A stretch of DNA of 64,000 nucleotides, taken from Carettochelys insculpta. Lineage: Eukaryota > Chordata > Testudines > Carettochelyidae. Positions 1 to 10,298 of this stretch are shown here, piece by piece. Location of the stretch: the NCBI RefSeq assembly GCF_033958435.1, contig NC_134138.1, forward strand, positions 193,971,298 through 194,035,297, given 5' to 3'. Below the pieces are notes generated by a model. That model worked only from the letters and a program-made list of their open reading frames with translations, had not been told where the DNA came from and searched no databases. The position numbers were made by a program, and so were the translations under genes. How positions within the stretch are numbered: position 1 is the first letter of the stretch; each line of letters starts with the position of its first letter.

Positions 1-189
1 TTTCACCATCCTCACTCCCGCCAGGCTCCCCACAAAGTTGACTCATTGCTGCTACATACAAATTGGGTAACATCGACTGTTGCAGTAGTGTATTATGGGA
101 AGCTATCCTACAGTTCCCTTATCCCCTTAGCATTCTGCGTATGCTCGCTGGCCTTTATGTCATCTTCCTCCATTGCATTTTCATCATTC

Positions 190-549
190 CCCTCCTGATC
201 CCTGAAAATATGTTGATCCCTGGAAATAATTCAGGGACCCTCAAAGTTAGAAGAAAGTATTTTTGGTTTCCCCACACATTATACTGCCAACATGTGTACA
301 GTGACTGTATTCTCAACTGGCCATCCACTGAGTATTCCACCTCCCATCATTGCAGAAATGTGATCCTTGAAAATCATGCAGGGGCCCAGAATGTTTCCTA
401 CATTGAGGAGAATGTATGAAGAAAGAATTTGTGGTTTCCCCCTACACTGTATTGGTTTTGAGGAGAGTCTTACTGTGGGGTCCCAGACTGTTTTTTAAAG
501 TTAGAAGAAAAAGGATAGAAAAATTCAGGCAAAAAAGAATGATTGGTTT
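190..549. repeat. Diverged short repeats ending in a 'tggtttcccc' motif
   Basis: Three related blocks (about 240-290, 416-455 and 526-560) share an 'agaagaaag...tggtttcccc' core. Two of them follow a 'tgatccctgg/tgatccttga...caggg' segment. This looks like a degenerate tandem or interspersed repeat running into the array that starts at about 550. No coding capacity is seen. It could be the U3 part of an old LTR, but I see no LTR ends. Confidence 0.35.
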
Positions 550-909
550 CCCCCCGGCATGAGCAAGCCCCGATATGGGTGAAGTGGTGGTGTAGTGGAC
601 AGCCAGTTGATGTGTTCCTTCCCCGGTGGCAGCAGGCCCCTTAGCTGCCAGGGGAGACTTTTTCCCAGTGGCAACAAGCCAGGTATGGGCTGAGAGTGGG
701 GTGGGGTGTCACTGGATGATCAGTTGAAATGGTCCTCCACCAGTGGCTGTAAGCCCCTTAACTGCCAGGGGAAACTTTTCCCCGGTAGCAGCGAGGCCTG
801 ATATGGGTGAAGGGGGTGTGCATCAGCAGTTGGGGGCCCAGTTGAGGTGATCCTTCCTGGTAGCAGCAAACCCCCTAGTATCTTAACTGCCGTGGGAGAC
901 TTCCCTGGG
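550..909. repeat. Degenerate tandem array, three units of about 115-130 bp
   Basis: Units start near 550, 664 and 781. Each has the order: 'cccggtggcagcaagcc', 'gatatgggtgaag', a G-rich variable part, 'cagttgangtg', 'ccttcc...gtggcagcaa', 'ccccttanctgcc', 'ggggagactt'. A fourth unit begins at about 910 ('cgacggcaaagccc') and breaks down. The units are clearly related but diverged. No gene is involved. It may be a minisatellite or an internal repeat of an unrecognised element. Confidence 0.6.
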
Positions 910-2330
910 GCGACGGCAAAGCCCAGACTTTCTTTCCCACACAACTGGCAGCATTTTCAGCACCAAATGGCAGGCACATCCTTTGGTTGGGTTGGGGGCT
1001 ACCCATGTGATGTAGCTGAGTGCGGGAAAGACCCCGACTGTGTGGCACCTGTGGGGGAGGGAAGGGGGTTTGTACACAATGTAAACTGCTGAGAAAAAGT
1101 TTTTTGGCATATTATGCAAGCATAACCCCAGCACAGCCTTCCTGACATGTGGTATGGCGGGGCAGGAGCTGGTGCCAGGCAGCGCAGAAAAAAATAGCAA
1201 GTGTATAGACAGAGCCACAAACTCCCTGCAGGGGCTATTTGAATGGGTAGATGCACATGCACCACTACCAGCAGAGAAAGAAAAAAGCCATTTCTCAGGC
1301 AGTCATAAACTAACATGAGCCCACAGCTAAAGGCTCGCTGCTCCCACTTGGAAATTCAGGCTCTTCCTGTTACTGGAAAGCAGCGGCCAGAGTGGAGCAC
1401 TGAGAGCGCATTGCGGGTTACATACAGGACGCCTCTGGAGGTGAATAAATTCACTTTTAAGATGTGGCACTTCCACACCGGCCTTGAATTGACGCTATAG
1501 CTGTCAGGTAACTGCGATTTTGTAATCTCGAGATTGCTGCACCTTAAGTAGAGCTAGTAGTCTTTACAGTGAAGCCAGTCACTTGGCAAAATCGAGCTAA
1601 CTGAATTAAATTCGATTTTTTCTCGTAGGGTAGACGCAGCTTCTGTGTACAGGGCTGGGGCTTGGGGGTGCCATAGCAGCTGGAGGAACTGCTGTCTTTC
1701 TTCTCTCTTCGCTGCTGCCTCTCACCGCAGAAAAGCAGGAGAACTACAAGCAGGTCCCATGACTGCATTGTGCTCCCAGTGCCCGGGGATGGGGAGGGGA
1801 AGAGCATGGCGGTTCTAGGGTGGGTGTGGAGTCATGTGGGAAGCTCATGTCGCCTCCCCTAGCTAGTGTGCCCTCCTCTAGGGGCAAGAACTTCTGTTTT
1901 CAAGCACCACTGCTCAAGATAGGCCATAAAAATCAAATTAAAAACCAAACAACTGCATTATCTTATCTCATCATATTACAAGAGGGTGCGGTATATGTAC
2001 TGTAAGTGTCCTAGGTCTTGGGGAAAAATTAGTCTTGTTAACCTGTGTTTGCCAAGTATCTTTTGTGTAATTCATTTCCTGTGTTGGCTAAATGCCAAGT
2101 CAAACACAGGCAGCTTTCTGGCTATGGAATCAGTAGCAATGTGTCCATGTTCCTCATTCTCACAACCGCTTTGCTTCCAGTTACTTCCAACCAGAGGTGG
2201 AAAAAGTACCTAAAAAAGTCACTTGAGTAAAAGTACTGCTAATTTGAAAAAATTTAATTAAGTGGAAGTAAAAGTATGCTTCTGGAAAACAACTTGAGTA
2301 AAAGTACAACTGTGTTGTATCTTTTCTTCC
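910..2330. other. No gene; probable MITE end at about 1505-1640
   Basis: I see no gene here. Around 1505-1640 the sequence ends in 'gggtagacgcagc', which resembles the Harbinger-type ends found elsewhere in the window (for example 'gggtagacacagcc' at 63333). A MITE fragment is therefore likely, but no opposite terminal repeat was found. The rest is unremarkable. Confidence 0.3.
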
Positions 2331-2333
2331 TCC

Positions 2334-2535
2334 TCTTAATTGGAGATACACGTCTCCTAGAGCTGGAAGGGACCTTGGGAGGTCATCTAGTCTAGTACCC
2401 TGCCCTTGTGGCAGGACCAAGAACCATCCCTGACACCTATTTGCCCCAATCTCTAAAGGGCCTCCTCAAGGATTGAGCTCACAACCCTGGGTTTAGCAGG
2501 CCAATGCTCAGGCCACTGAGCTATACCTCCCCCTT
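2334..2535 (-). mobile_element. tRNA-derived SINE with CR1-type tail (Cry-type)
   Basis: On the minus strand it begins with a tRNA-like head. 'tatagctcagtgg' matches a pol III A box and 'ggttgtgagctcaatcc' matches a B box. An unrelated body follows, then a tail with 'gactagatgacctccc' and 'aggtcccttccagctct', the CR1 LINE 3' end. This architecture is that of turtle Cry-type SINEs, mobilised in trans by CR1. A second copy lies at 52248-52437. Confidence 0.75.
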
Positions 2536-2627
2536 TAGCGTACTTGAGTATCCAGAAGTAAAAAGTAGCCGTCCTATGAAAACCTATAGTTAACCACCTG
2601 AGTTATCATAGGGGACCATTATTTTTC

Positions 2628-2692
2628 ACATATATATGTATATACACACACACATGCATATATATGTATACACATATATAAAATGTGCATAT
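2628..2692. repeat. TA/CA microsatellite
   Basis: Mixed 'tatatatgtatata', 'cacacacaca' and 'tatatgtataca' runs. It directly precedes the CR1 tail. Confidence 0.8.
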
Positions 2693-2706
2693 AAATATAA
2701 AAAAAA

Positions 2707-3260
2707 ATCATAGAATACTAGAACTGGAAGGGACCTCAAGGGGTCACTCAGTCCCTACCCTCACAGCAGGACGAAGCACCGTCTATGTCATCCCTATTAG
2801 ATATTTATCCAACCTACTCTTAAATCCACAAACTTCCTTGACTATTTATTCCAGTACTTGACCACCCTGACAGGAAATTTTTCCTAATGTCCAACCTAAA
2901 CCTCCCTTACTTCAGTTTAAGCCCGTTGCTTCTTATCCTATCCTTACAGGCTAAGGAGAATAATTTTTTCTCCCTCCTCCTTGTAATGCCTTTTTAGGTA
3001 CTTGAAAGCTGATGTCATGTCCCCTCTCAGCCTTCTCTTTTCCAAAGTAAACAAACCCAATTTCTTTAATTGTCTCCCATAGGTTATATTTCTAGACATT
3101 TAATCATTTTAGTTGCTCTTCTCTGGACTCTCTCCAATTTCTCTGCATTTTTCCTAAAATGTGGAGCCCAAAACTGGACAGAGTTCTCCAACTGAGGCCT
3201 AATCAGTGCAGAGTAGAGCGGAAGAATTAGTTCCCATGTCTTGCTCACAATCAAGACTTT
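2707..3260 (-). pseudogene. CR1 LINE, 3' end of reverse transcriptase plus 3' UTR
   Basis: Read on the minus strand. The C-terminal CR1 reverse transcriptase motif is visible ('LYSALIRPQLE', 'VQFWAP', '[10 protein letters not shown]'), encoded at about 3084-3260. The usual CR1 3' region follows, ending near 2707 in the 'ggtcccttccagttctag' and 'tcta-tgat' type tail. The element is strongly 5'-truncated, as most CR1 copies are, and carries many substitutions. It is a dead fragment. Confidence 0.85.
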
Positions 3261-3876
3261 TTTCCTGCTGGAACACCCCAGAATGGTGTTCCGGCACCTT
3301 TTTTCAAAAGCTGGATGGGTGGCTGCATCCAAGCCACATCTGGCCCTTTAAGAGTCATTGCAGCTTGGATGCGGCCACCTCTGGCTGACCCCTCCTCCAC
3401 TCCCTCCCTCCCTGCTATGAAATGCAGTGAAGGAGGCAGTGGCAAGGTAGGGGGTGGGGGAAGAGGGGTATAAGCTTGGGGGTGGCTTGGGGGCTGTGTG
3501 GAGCGGGTGGGCTGTCAGGGGGGTTGAGGCTGTGGGGAGGGTAAGCTGGGGGTGGCCAATTTGGGGCCATGCAAGTTGTAAGCTGTGGGGGTCTTGGGCC
3601 CGGCTGGGTGGGTGGGAGGCTCAGGCCCCGCCCAGGTTGGCAGGTTAATGAACTGGACACTGTGGTGTGGCAAAGCGGCTCATTAGCTGCGCAGGGTGGG
3701 ACAAGTGCGTGACAGCAGTGGCCGAAGTGGCTCCTCCTGCGGCTGACTTGGGGCCACAGGACATCTCGTGCAGGGCGGCTTGGGGCAGCTTTCGCGGCAC
3801 AGCTCTGAGGCAGCTCTGGTGAGCCACTGGCAGCTTGAACGGGGGAGAGGGGAAGGGTACCTCATAGAGCGGGGTG
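3261..3876. other. G-rich stretch without a recognisable gene
   Basis: This stretch is GC-rich, with degenerate 'ggggctgtggggagggtg' runs at about 3440-3650. Several overlapping chance reading frames occur on both strands but none resembles a known protein. Position 3877 is the microsatellite tail of the neighbouring LINE. Confidence 0.4.
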
Positions 3877-4845
3877 TCATCATCATCATCGACGACCATG
3901 GGCTCAGTCCCCATTGGTGTCTGATGCCTGCCTCACTGTTTCCTTCCATCTGTCCCTGTTCCGTGCGGAGTGACTTAGTTTCTGTTGACTAGCTCTGCAC
4001 CAATCTACTGTATCATCTATCCATTCTCTGTGAGGTCTGCCTCTCCTATTCAAACCGTCCAGTATGCCGAATACCAGGGTCTTGGCTTCTCGCTTGTCAT
4101 TCATTCTGCAGGTATGCTCGAATAGCTGTACATTCCGTTGTACAGTAGGGTCTTGACATTCATGAGTGCCACATTCGTGAATTCAATTATTTGCAAGTGG
4201 CTTTGCTTCCCCAGGGCTCCGGGGCTGGGAGAACTGGTGGCTGCCACGGCTTCCCCGGTCTGGGAGTGGTGGCGGCTGCCACAGCTTCCCTGGGACTCCA
4301 GGGCTGTGACCGGAGGTGTCTGCCACTTCCAAGCACCTCCCCCTCATTTGTGAAATCACAGAACTCTCACGAATGTTGAGACCCTACTGTATAACTTTCT
4401 GCAGTAGGTTCTCTTCCACCTGTATCTTCCTGTATGATTCCTCATTGGTGACCTTCTGTATCCGTCCTATTCTCAGGATCTTTCTATAACAATTCCTCTT
4501 GAATGCCAATATTCTTCTCTTTGAATCTTTCCTTATCACGTATGTCTCGCATCTGTACAACGTGCTGCTGAATACACACGTTTTCAAAACACTCAGCTTC
4601 ATTCCCAAGCTAATTGATGTGCTTCTCCAGATCTTATCCATCGCCTTCAAACTCGCTCTTGCTTTCACTATTCTAGATGCTGTTTCCTTGTTACAGTCTA
4701 GGTCATACGTCATGTTGTTCCCCAGATGCGTGAACTTCTCTACATTCTCTAGTTCAATCCCATCTACACTGATCTTCCTTTGTGTTAATCCTACTGGCGT
4801 CAGATTTCATTCCTATTGTTGTTTTACGATCAGTGCATCCACACT
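3877..4845 (-). pseudogene. Non-LTR retrotransposon, C-terminal reverse-transcriptase fragment
   Basis: On the minus strand the reading starts near 4845 and continues through a LINE thumb/C-terminal region: 'RIVKARASLKAMDKIW', 'SVLKTCVFSSTLY', 'RRILAFKRNCYRKILR'. After the MITE at 4143-4389 it resumes with 'RGRPHREWIDDTVDWCRA' and 'RDRWKETVRQASDTNGD'. The 3' end is an (atg)n tract seen as 'catcatcatcatc' at 3877-3889, typical for such LINEs. The 5' part with the catalytic ADD box is missing. It is clearly a LINE, but I cannot fix the clade. Confidence 0.8.
4143..4389. mobile_element. Tigger/mariner-like MITE nested in LINE
   Basis: A 247-bp element with terminal inverted repeats 'cagtagggtcttgacattc' and, at the other end, 'gaatgttgagaccctactg'. 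It lies between TA dinucleotides (4141-4142 and 4390-4391), the target-site duplication of the Tc1/mariner superfamily. The interior is GC-rich and non-coding. It interrupts the LINE frame between '...ENLLQKVIQ' and '...MNDKREAKTLVFG', so it arrived after the LINE. Confidence 0.85.
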
Positions 4846-4849
4846 CATC

Positions 4850-7800
4850 TGACCAACCCTCCTCCTCTATCTGGGCTTGGGACTGGCATGGAACCCCTAG
4901 AGGCTTCTTGGCGGCATTGGGACGGGGGGCTGTGGCCATTGTTAAATTTCTATTGGACACCATTGTCTTAGGTAGTTTAATAGAACCAGCTGCTACTTTG
5001 CCCTTGCATGGGTGAACAGGGTGGGGCGGGCACTAAGAGGACTCTTGATGTAGATTTTACAAGCATCAGGGAGGATTCTAATCCCCACAATGAAAAGGAA
5101 CCAAGGACTGCTGCCCTGCTAACACCTTGGAGTACACTGAGAAAGAAGGGGAACCCAGAACTGGCTTTACTTCCATTCCTGTCATGCACTGGTCCTCCAA
5201 GCAGCCCCTGTGCACAGAACATCATTTCAGACGGGGGCTCTTTGCATGCTGGGGGTGTGTTAATTCTCATACCAGTCATGCAAAACAGGGAAGTGGCATT
5301 TAATAAACTGAATAAAGTAGACCTAGCTGGGGAGGAGCAGCAGGAGCCTTCCCAAACTGCAAGCCTCAGGCAGTGTGGAATTTGCCTCTGTCGTCTCACC
5401 CCCACTCACTCTCCCTGAACACACAACTCCATTGGCCTGACTGGATCTGCCCCAATCAGAGAAGTCAAACTACACCTAGCATAAAGAGGTGAAATGATCA
5501 CACGACAAAAGTTGAGCAACTGCAGCCCCTTGTTTCCTTGAACTACAGTCCAATCACAGGATTGTCAACACAATAGGAGCTCCTGTTATGTATGTTTCCA
5601 ACAGGCAAACAAGCTCCATATGAATTAGAGGGGTAAGATTAACAGTTGACAGTAATTTCAGTTCCATATTAAATGTACTACATTATACTGTTGTTTTATA
5701 GCCCTGTCTAAGGAGTAAAGCTTAATATTTTAACTGACATCCCCTTAGGGTTTTCTCAGGTTGAAGTTGCTTGTCAAAAAGCAATTAGTGAGCGGGATAA
5801 ATTCTGCCCAAGAGCTGGACTGCTAATGCTTGTTTTGGCTGCAGAGTCAGTAAGCTGAGACTATAAAGTGCTTTTAGGAACTGTTCTTTGTCATTAATTT
5901 GCAGGATATGCTGATCTAAAAGTGTGTGGCTTCCAAATATCATTGTTGGGTTTGGGATTAGACAAGGGTACAGATGTTTCACTGTTGACATTTACATATC
6001 TGTACACCAGCAGTATCTCTATTAATTCATATTTAGCTTCTTTCTAGCCTTCTACAAAGTACCCTATTCTGTTAGCACGATCAAACCTACTCAGGGAAGG
6101 AGTATATGGATTCAGCTCACTCACTATTGCAGTGGGCTCCTTAACCCGCCCAGGCATCACAGAGATGGGAGTGGCTTTCTCCAGAGAGTGAGGACCAACC
6201 TGTGGAGTGGACAGTTCTGTATAACTTCTTTGGCAATGAGCCCAAACCCAAGGAAGAGGGTAAAGTTTTGACTTAAGTCTGTAGACTTGAAAATAATTGA
6301 GAAGAGAATCTCCTCACAGATTTTGGATCTTGCAAACAGTCCACCTGAATAGTCCTCGTGCTTTAAATTCAGTGACGTCTAAGAGTTAATTGCTATCACC
6401 TTTTAAAAACTCTTGGAGATTGTAAGATGAAATGTTTTAGGGATAGCACAGTCGTGTTACTTTGTGTTTCAGTCTTAATGGAGTTAATTAGTAAATTAGC
6501 ACTAATTACTTTTTCATTGAAATTGATGTGTTAGCTTTATTTGTAGGCATACCTTAATTCTGTGGGCTGGGCTGTTACCTGGGTGAGCTGTACACAGCTA
6601 TGTAGGGGAGTAAGATGCTGGTACCCCTGTATGGCTCTGTAAATATTCTCCTCGGTACAGCTCCGGGCACAGGAGGGAGCATGTGCATGCAATGACTACC
6701 TCCTACCTTGGCTGTGCTCCTCCAGTGTGGTAGCCAGCAGAACTAAGGCGGGGGAGTAGCTTATAGCTGGTAAAGGAGTGTCAGTTAGTCCCCCTATCCA
6801 AGATGACCCCTCCCTTACCCTGAACTGCAAGCCTCTGAGTTGTAATTCGTCATAGGGTGCTCCCGGAGCAGCGCAGCTGAAGGTCATCCATTAGACAGGG
6901 TTGCCTAAAGGCTCAGTCTAGCCCTCAGTGGTGGTGTGGTGCCCATTACACAGTAAATAAAAGGAAATTAAACACCTCTTGAGGTAAATTTTTCAAAAGA
7001 TGCATTGGAAGGTAAAACCAGCAGTTACAGATCTAAGTGGGACATGTGATCACCTTACTTTTCTTGAGGTTGGTACAAGAGCAAATGGACTATTTGCTCC
7101 TCACAGAGCTTCTGTTGGATGTCTTTGGATGGGTAACGTGGACTGGTGATTGTTTGGAGGGCAGCACTAATTTTAAGCATAAATAAATGCCTAATGGTGT
7201 CTGTGTACTTAAGTGATATACAGTATTTTGCATATGTAAGTCACAAAGATAATTGCATTTAAAAGAAATTTTGGCCAAGTCCTAAACCCTTTGGAACAAA
7301 GAGGTAAGTTTGATGTTAATTTTAATTGTGCTGGAGCAGGACCTTTGTTTGAAATGCTCTGTTTCCTGTAGATCATATTAGCAAAGACTAGAGTAAGTTC
7401 TGAAGTAATTCTAAAAGTGGCTTCCTGATTTTTCGTGTGTTTTTTGAATTAATATTTACAAAGCTTCTGAGTTTGGGAGCTAAATTATAAAATACTTTAC
7501 TCTAACTGCTAAAACCAAACACATTTGTTCAGATGAATAACTTGGATTTTATTCTTAGAGTCTCAGTAGTCCGAATTATATCTGAATCCAAATAAAAGGT
7601 ATAAGCTGCCACATTTCCAAGTCCAGTGATCTCTTTTGTGCACAGAATGAGGGGGATAAGCGTTAAAACTGCTTATATGGCAAGAAGGATTTAAACTGTT
7701 TTCTGAGTTATCGCTTGGGTAAACTATCATTTCTATACTGCCCTGTCTCTTTTGCAAATGCAAGTTATAATATAGGGCTTCAGTTCACAAAGTCCTGAAT

Positions 7801-9355
7801 ATTGGGCCAAACACTTCAAAATATTGTTTCAGGACATTACTTTTAGTTCCAGTGTAACTATGACTTCTAAATTAGAACTGTAGACCAGTGTTTCTTACAC
7901 TGTGTTCCACAACTCACAGGTGTGTTCTGCATGTTTGGGAAAAATACACCGAAGATCTATGTTTTTTGTTATTAAAACCAGGTACGAACCTTATTCAGTA
8001 TTAATTTTGAAAATTTCTTTATTTGAGATCTATCTAGTATAACTAAGAAAAGTCTTTACTTTTATTCATTAAAAAGTTTACAGAACGTCAGAGTTTGTGA
8101 GGTCTTATCTTTTTTACAAACCTTGAATATTATCTTACAATTTACAACAGCTGAGTTTTTGTCCTCATAATACTTGAGGCAGAATTAGGGTGAGGTATGC
8201 CATGGGGTTACACTGCCATTAAAAACTGTAGTGTAGAGTAAACCTAACTGTTCGTTTATCAAGATTTTACCCCCAGCTGTGAAAGTTTTGGGTTGGTTGG
8301 AACAATATATTTACAGCTAGTTTACTGGAGAATCAGGTAATCTGATTTCCTGTTGCCCTGTACAAAATTAAATTTGTAATAAATGGTGTTTCTGTCCATG
8401 TTCATGTTTTTTGTTATACTCTTTGTATTACTGCCACAGATTTAAGTAAAGAGCGCCAACAAGTGCCACAAGAGTACAAACAGTGAAATGTAGTGGACTT
8501 TTGACAATGCGTTGTAAGAGGATATTTGATATGCGATAGCTGTGAGGAAATACTAAATTGTAAATGATACTTGTCGAGACTGCCAGTGATGGTATCAGTG
8601 TTGTGTATAAAATTTGTTTTTTTGCCCTAGAAGGGAATTATTGTACTTTCTTAGTTGCTATAGCAACATGAGAAATGTTGTTTATAGAACTCTCCTTGGT
8701 GGCCTTGATCTGTTTTTAGGTCTGCCTGGAGTGAAATGACTCCACATTCTAACAACTGTGCCCATCTTTGACTGCTTCTTTAGGAAATTAAGGTCACTGT
8801 TCAACCTTTTGAAGTCTGTTGATTTCAAAACGACCTTAGTGATTTAACTGAGGCTTTTTCTACTGGCGTGATCTCATAACAATATGCATTATAATTGTTT
8901 GTGGTGATGTATTTATGTAATAGGCAGTAAGATCTCAAAAAGGAGCCATTGTATTCAGCTGTTGCTCTTCTTCTACAGAACACATTAATCAAAACAAATA
9001 TCCCCAGAAATACTCCAAAGGGAAAAAATAGAAAATGACATTAATATGATGTCAATGTGAAGTTGAATTAACTGATCTAATATAAAGAATAAATCAGGCT
9101 GAGCAAGTTGCTAGACTTCAGCTGTATATTTTAAAATTATATCTAGTTTTAGATACTTTGGAAACCCTCATGTGGAGTAGTCCCAGGTCTTGGTGAAGTT
9201 GATTTCTAATCATTAACAGGTGTGGTCCAACAGCAGCTCTAAGGTAGCATCAGGAGATGGGGAGGTAGATGAAGGCTGCAGGAGAGTTTTGCTGGCTTGC
9301 TCTGGAGTTAAGGCTGAGGCTAAACTTACCTCCGCTGTCTGTTGTATTTTAGACA
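4850..9355. other. Long stretch with no recognised gene
   Basis: No exon, RNA gene or clear transposon was recognised. Frames at 5008-5418 (+) and 4977-5405 (-) overlap and resemble nothing I know, so I treat them as chance frames. A hAT-like end may start at about 7887 ('cagtgtttcttacac') with a partner near 8210, but the evidence is weak. From 5.4 to 9.3 kb the base composition is AT-rich and ordinary. Confidence 0.4.
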
Positions 9356-9359
9356 TGCA

Positions 9360-9692
9360 CAGTAAACTCTCATATCGGGCAGCACTGGAACCTGGAGGTG
9401 GCTGGATATTCAAATATTCCAAATAACAGAGAGGTATACCGAGCAATGCATAACACTAAAGGAAAAACAAGATTAAATATTAAAAAACAAACAAAAATGT
9501 TTGCAGAATACTTTATTTACCATCAACAGTAGCATTGTACAATGTAAACTTGTGCTGTATTTGCTCTCTTTATTTGTATTTACTTTCTTTACACTATACT
9601 TATGGAAGAGTAACTAAAATTTTTTTATGGTTAAAATGCTGATTATTTGAGAGTTCCGGCTGATGGAATACTGGTTAAAACAGTGTTTACTG
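9360..9692. mobile_element. TA-flanked MITE, 'cagtaaac' type
   Basis: The left end is 'cagtaaactctcatat'. The right end 'cagtgtttactg' gives 'cagtaaacactg' as its complement. TA follows the right end; the left TA appears mutated to CA. Inner parts repeat the inverted symmetry ('tggatattcaaatattcc'). No coding frame. Probably a Tigger/pogo-type non-autonomous element. Confidence 0.65.
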
Positions 9693-10298
9693 TACCTAAA
9701 TCTTTTCTGAAACTGGGAACTAGAGTAGTAAGTAGTGAAAGGTGATAGTGGGTTATCATTGACAAACAGTTAATTTTTTTGCCTGATTCCCCACTTGTTT
9801 GCACTTTGTGTAGTCCTCACCAGTTGCAGCATGCTTTGCCCAGAAGTAAGTCATGATTCCCCAAAGTGCAAGGCACAGGAGGGTCAGGTCTTCAGTGTTT
9901 AAATTAAGCAGGGTAAAATATGAAGTGCCGTGCTGGCAGCAGAGAATGTCATAGGAAATAAAAGGCGACTTTTTAATAGGGAAGGTGGGGACTGAAAGCA
10001 GCCTGAATTTTCCAAGGGTAGATGTTTCCTTAGCTCTCAAATTGTCTTCTTGTCCTGCGTAAAACAGTAGAGCAAAGCATTTGTATAGCTTCCAAGGGCT
10101 GGCCTTTACCAGCTCCGGACATACTCACTAGAGTACGAGTCTCCAGCTGGGAAAAGGCTAGGCTGAGAACACCCAGACATTTGTAGCTTCGTAGGGGTTA
10201 ATTATAAAACTTTCTGCTTATTAGGAGCAGTTGTTATGCTATATAGCTAAGGTTAGAATAAACTTGTGATTGGTAAGGGGACTGCCTAGCCCCCATAT

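Noticed and set aside
4977..5418. Overlapping frames of 142 and 136 codons on opposite strands
   Set aside because: Neither has recognisable motifs, splice-site context or codon bias. Opposed open frames in GC-rich DNA are common by chance.
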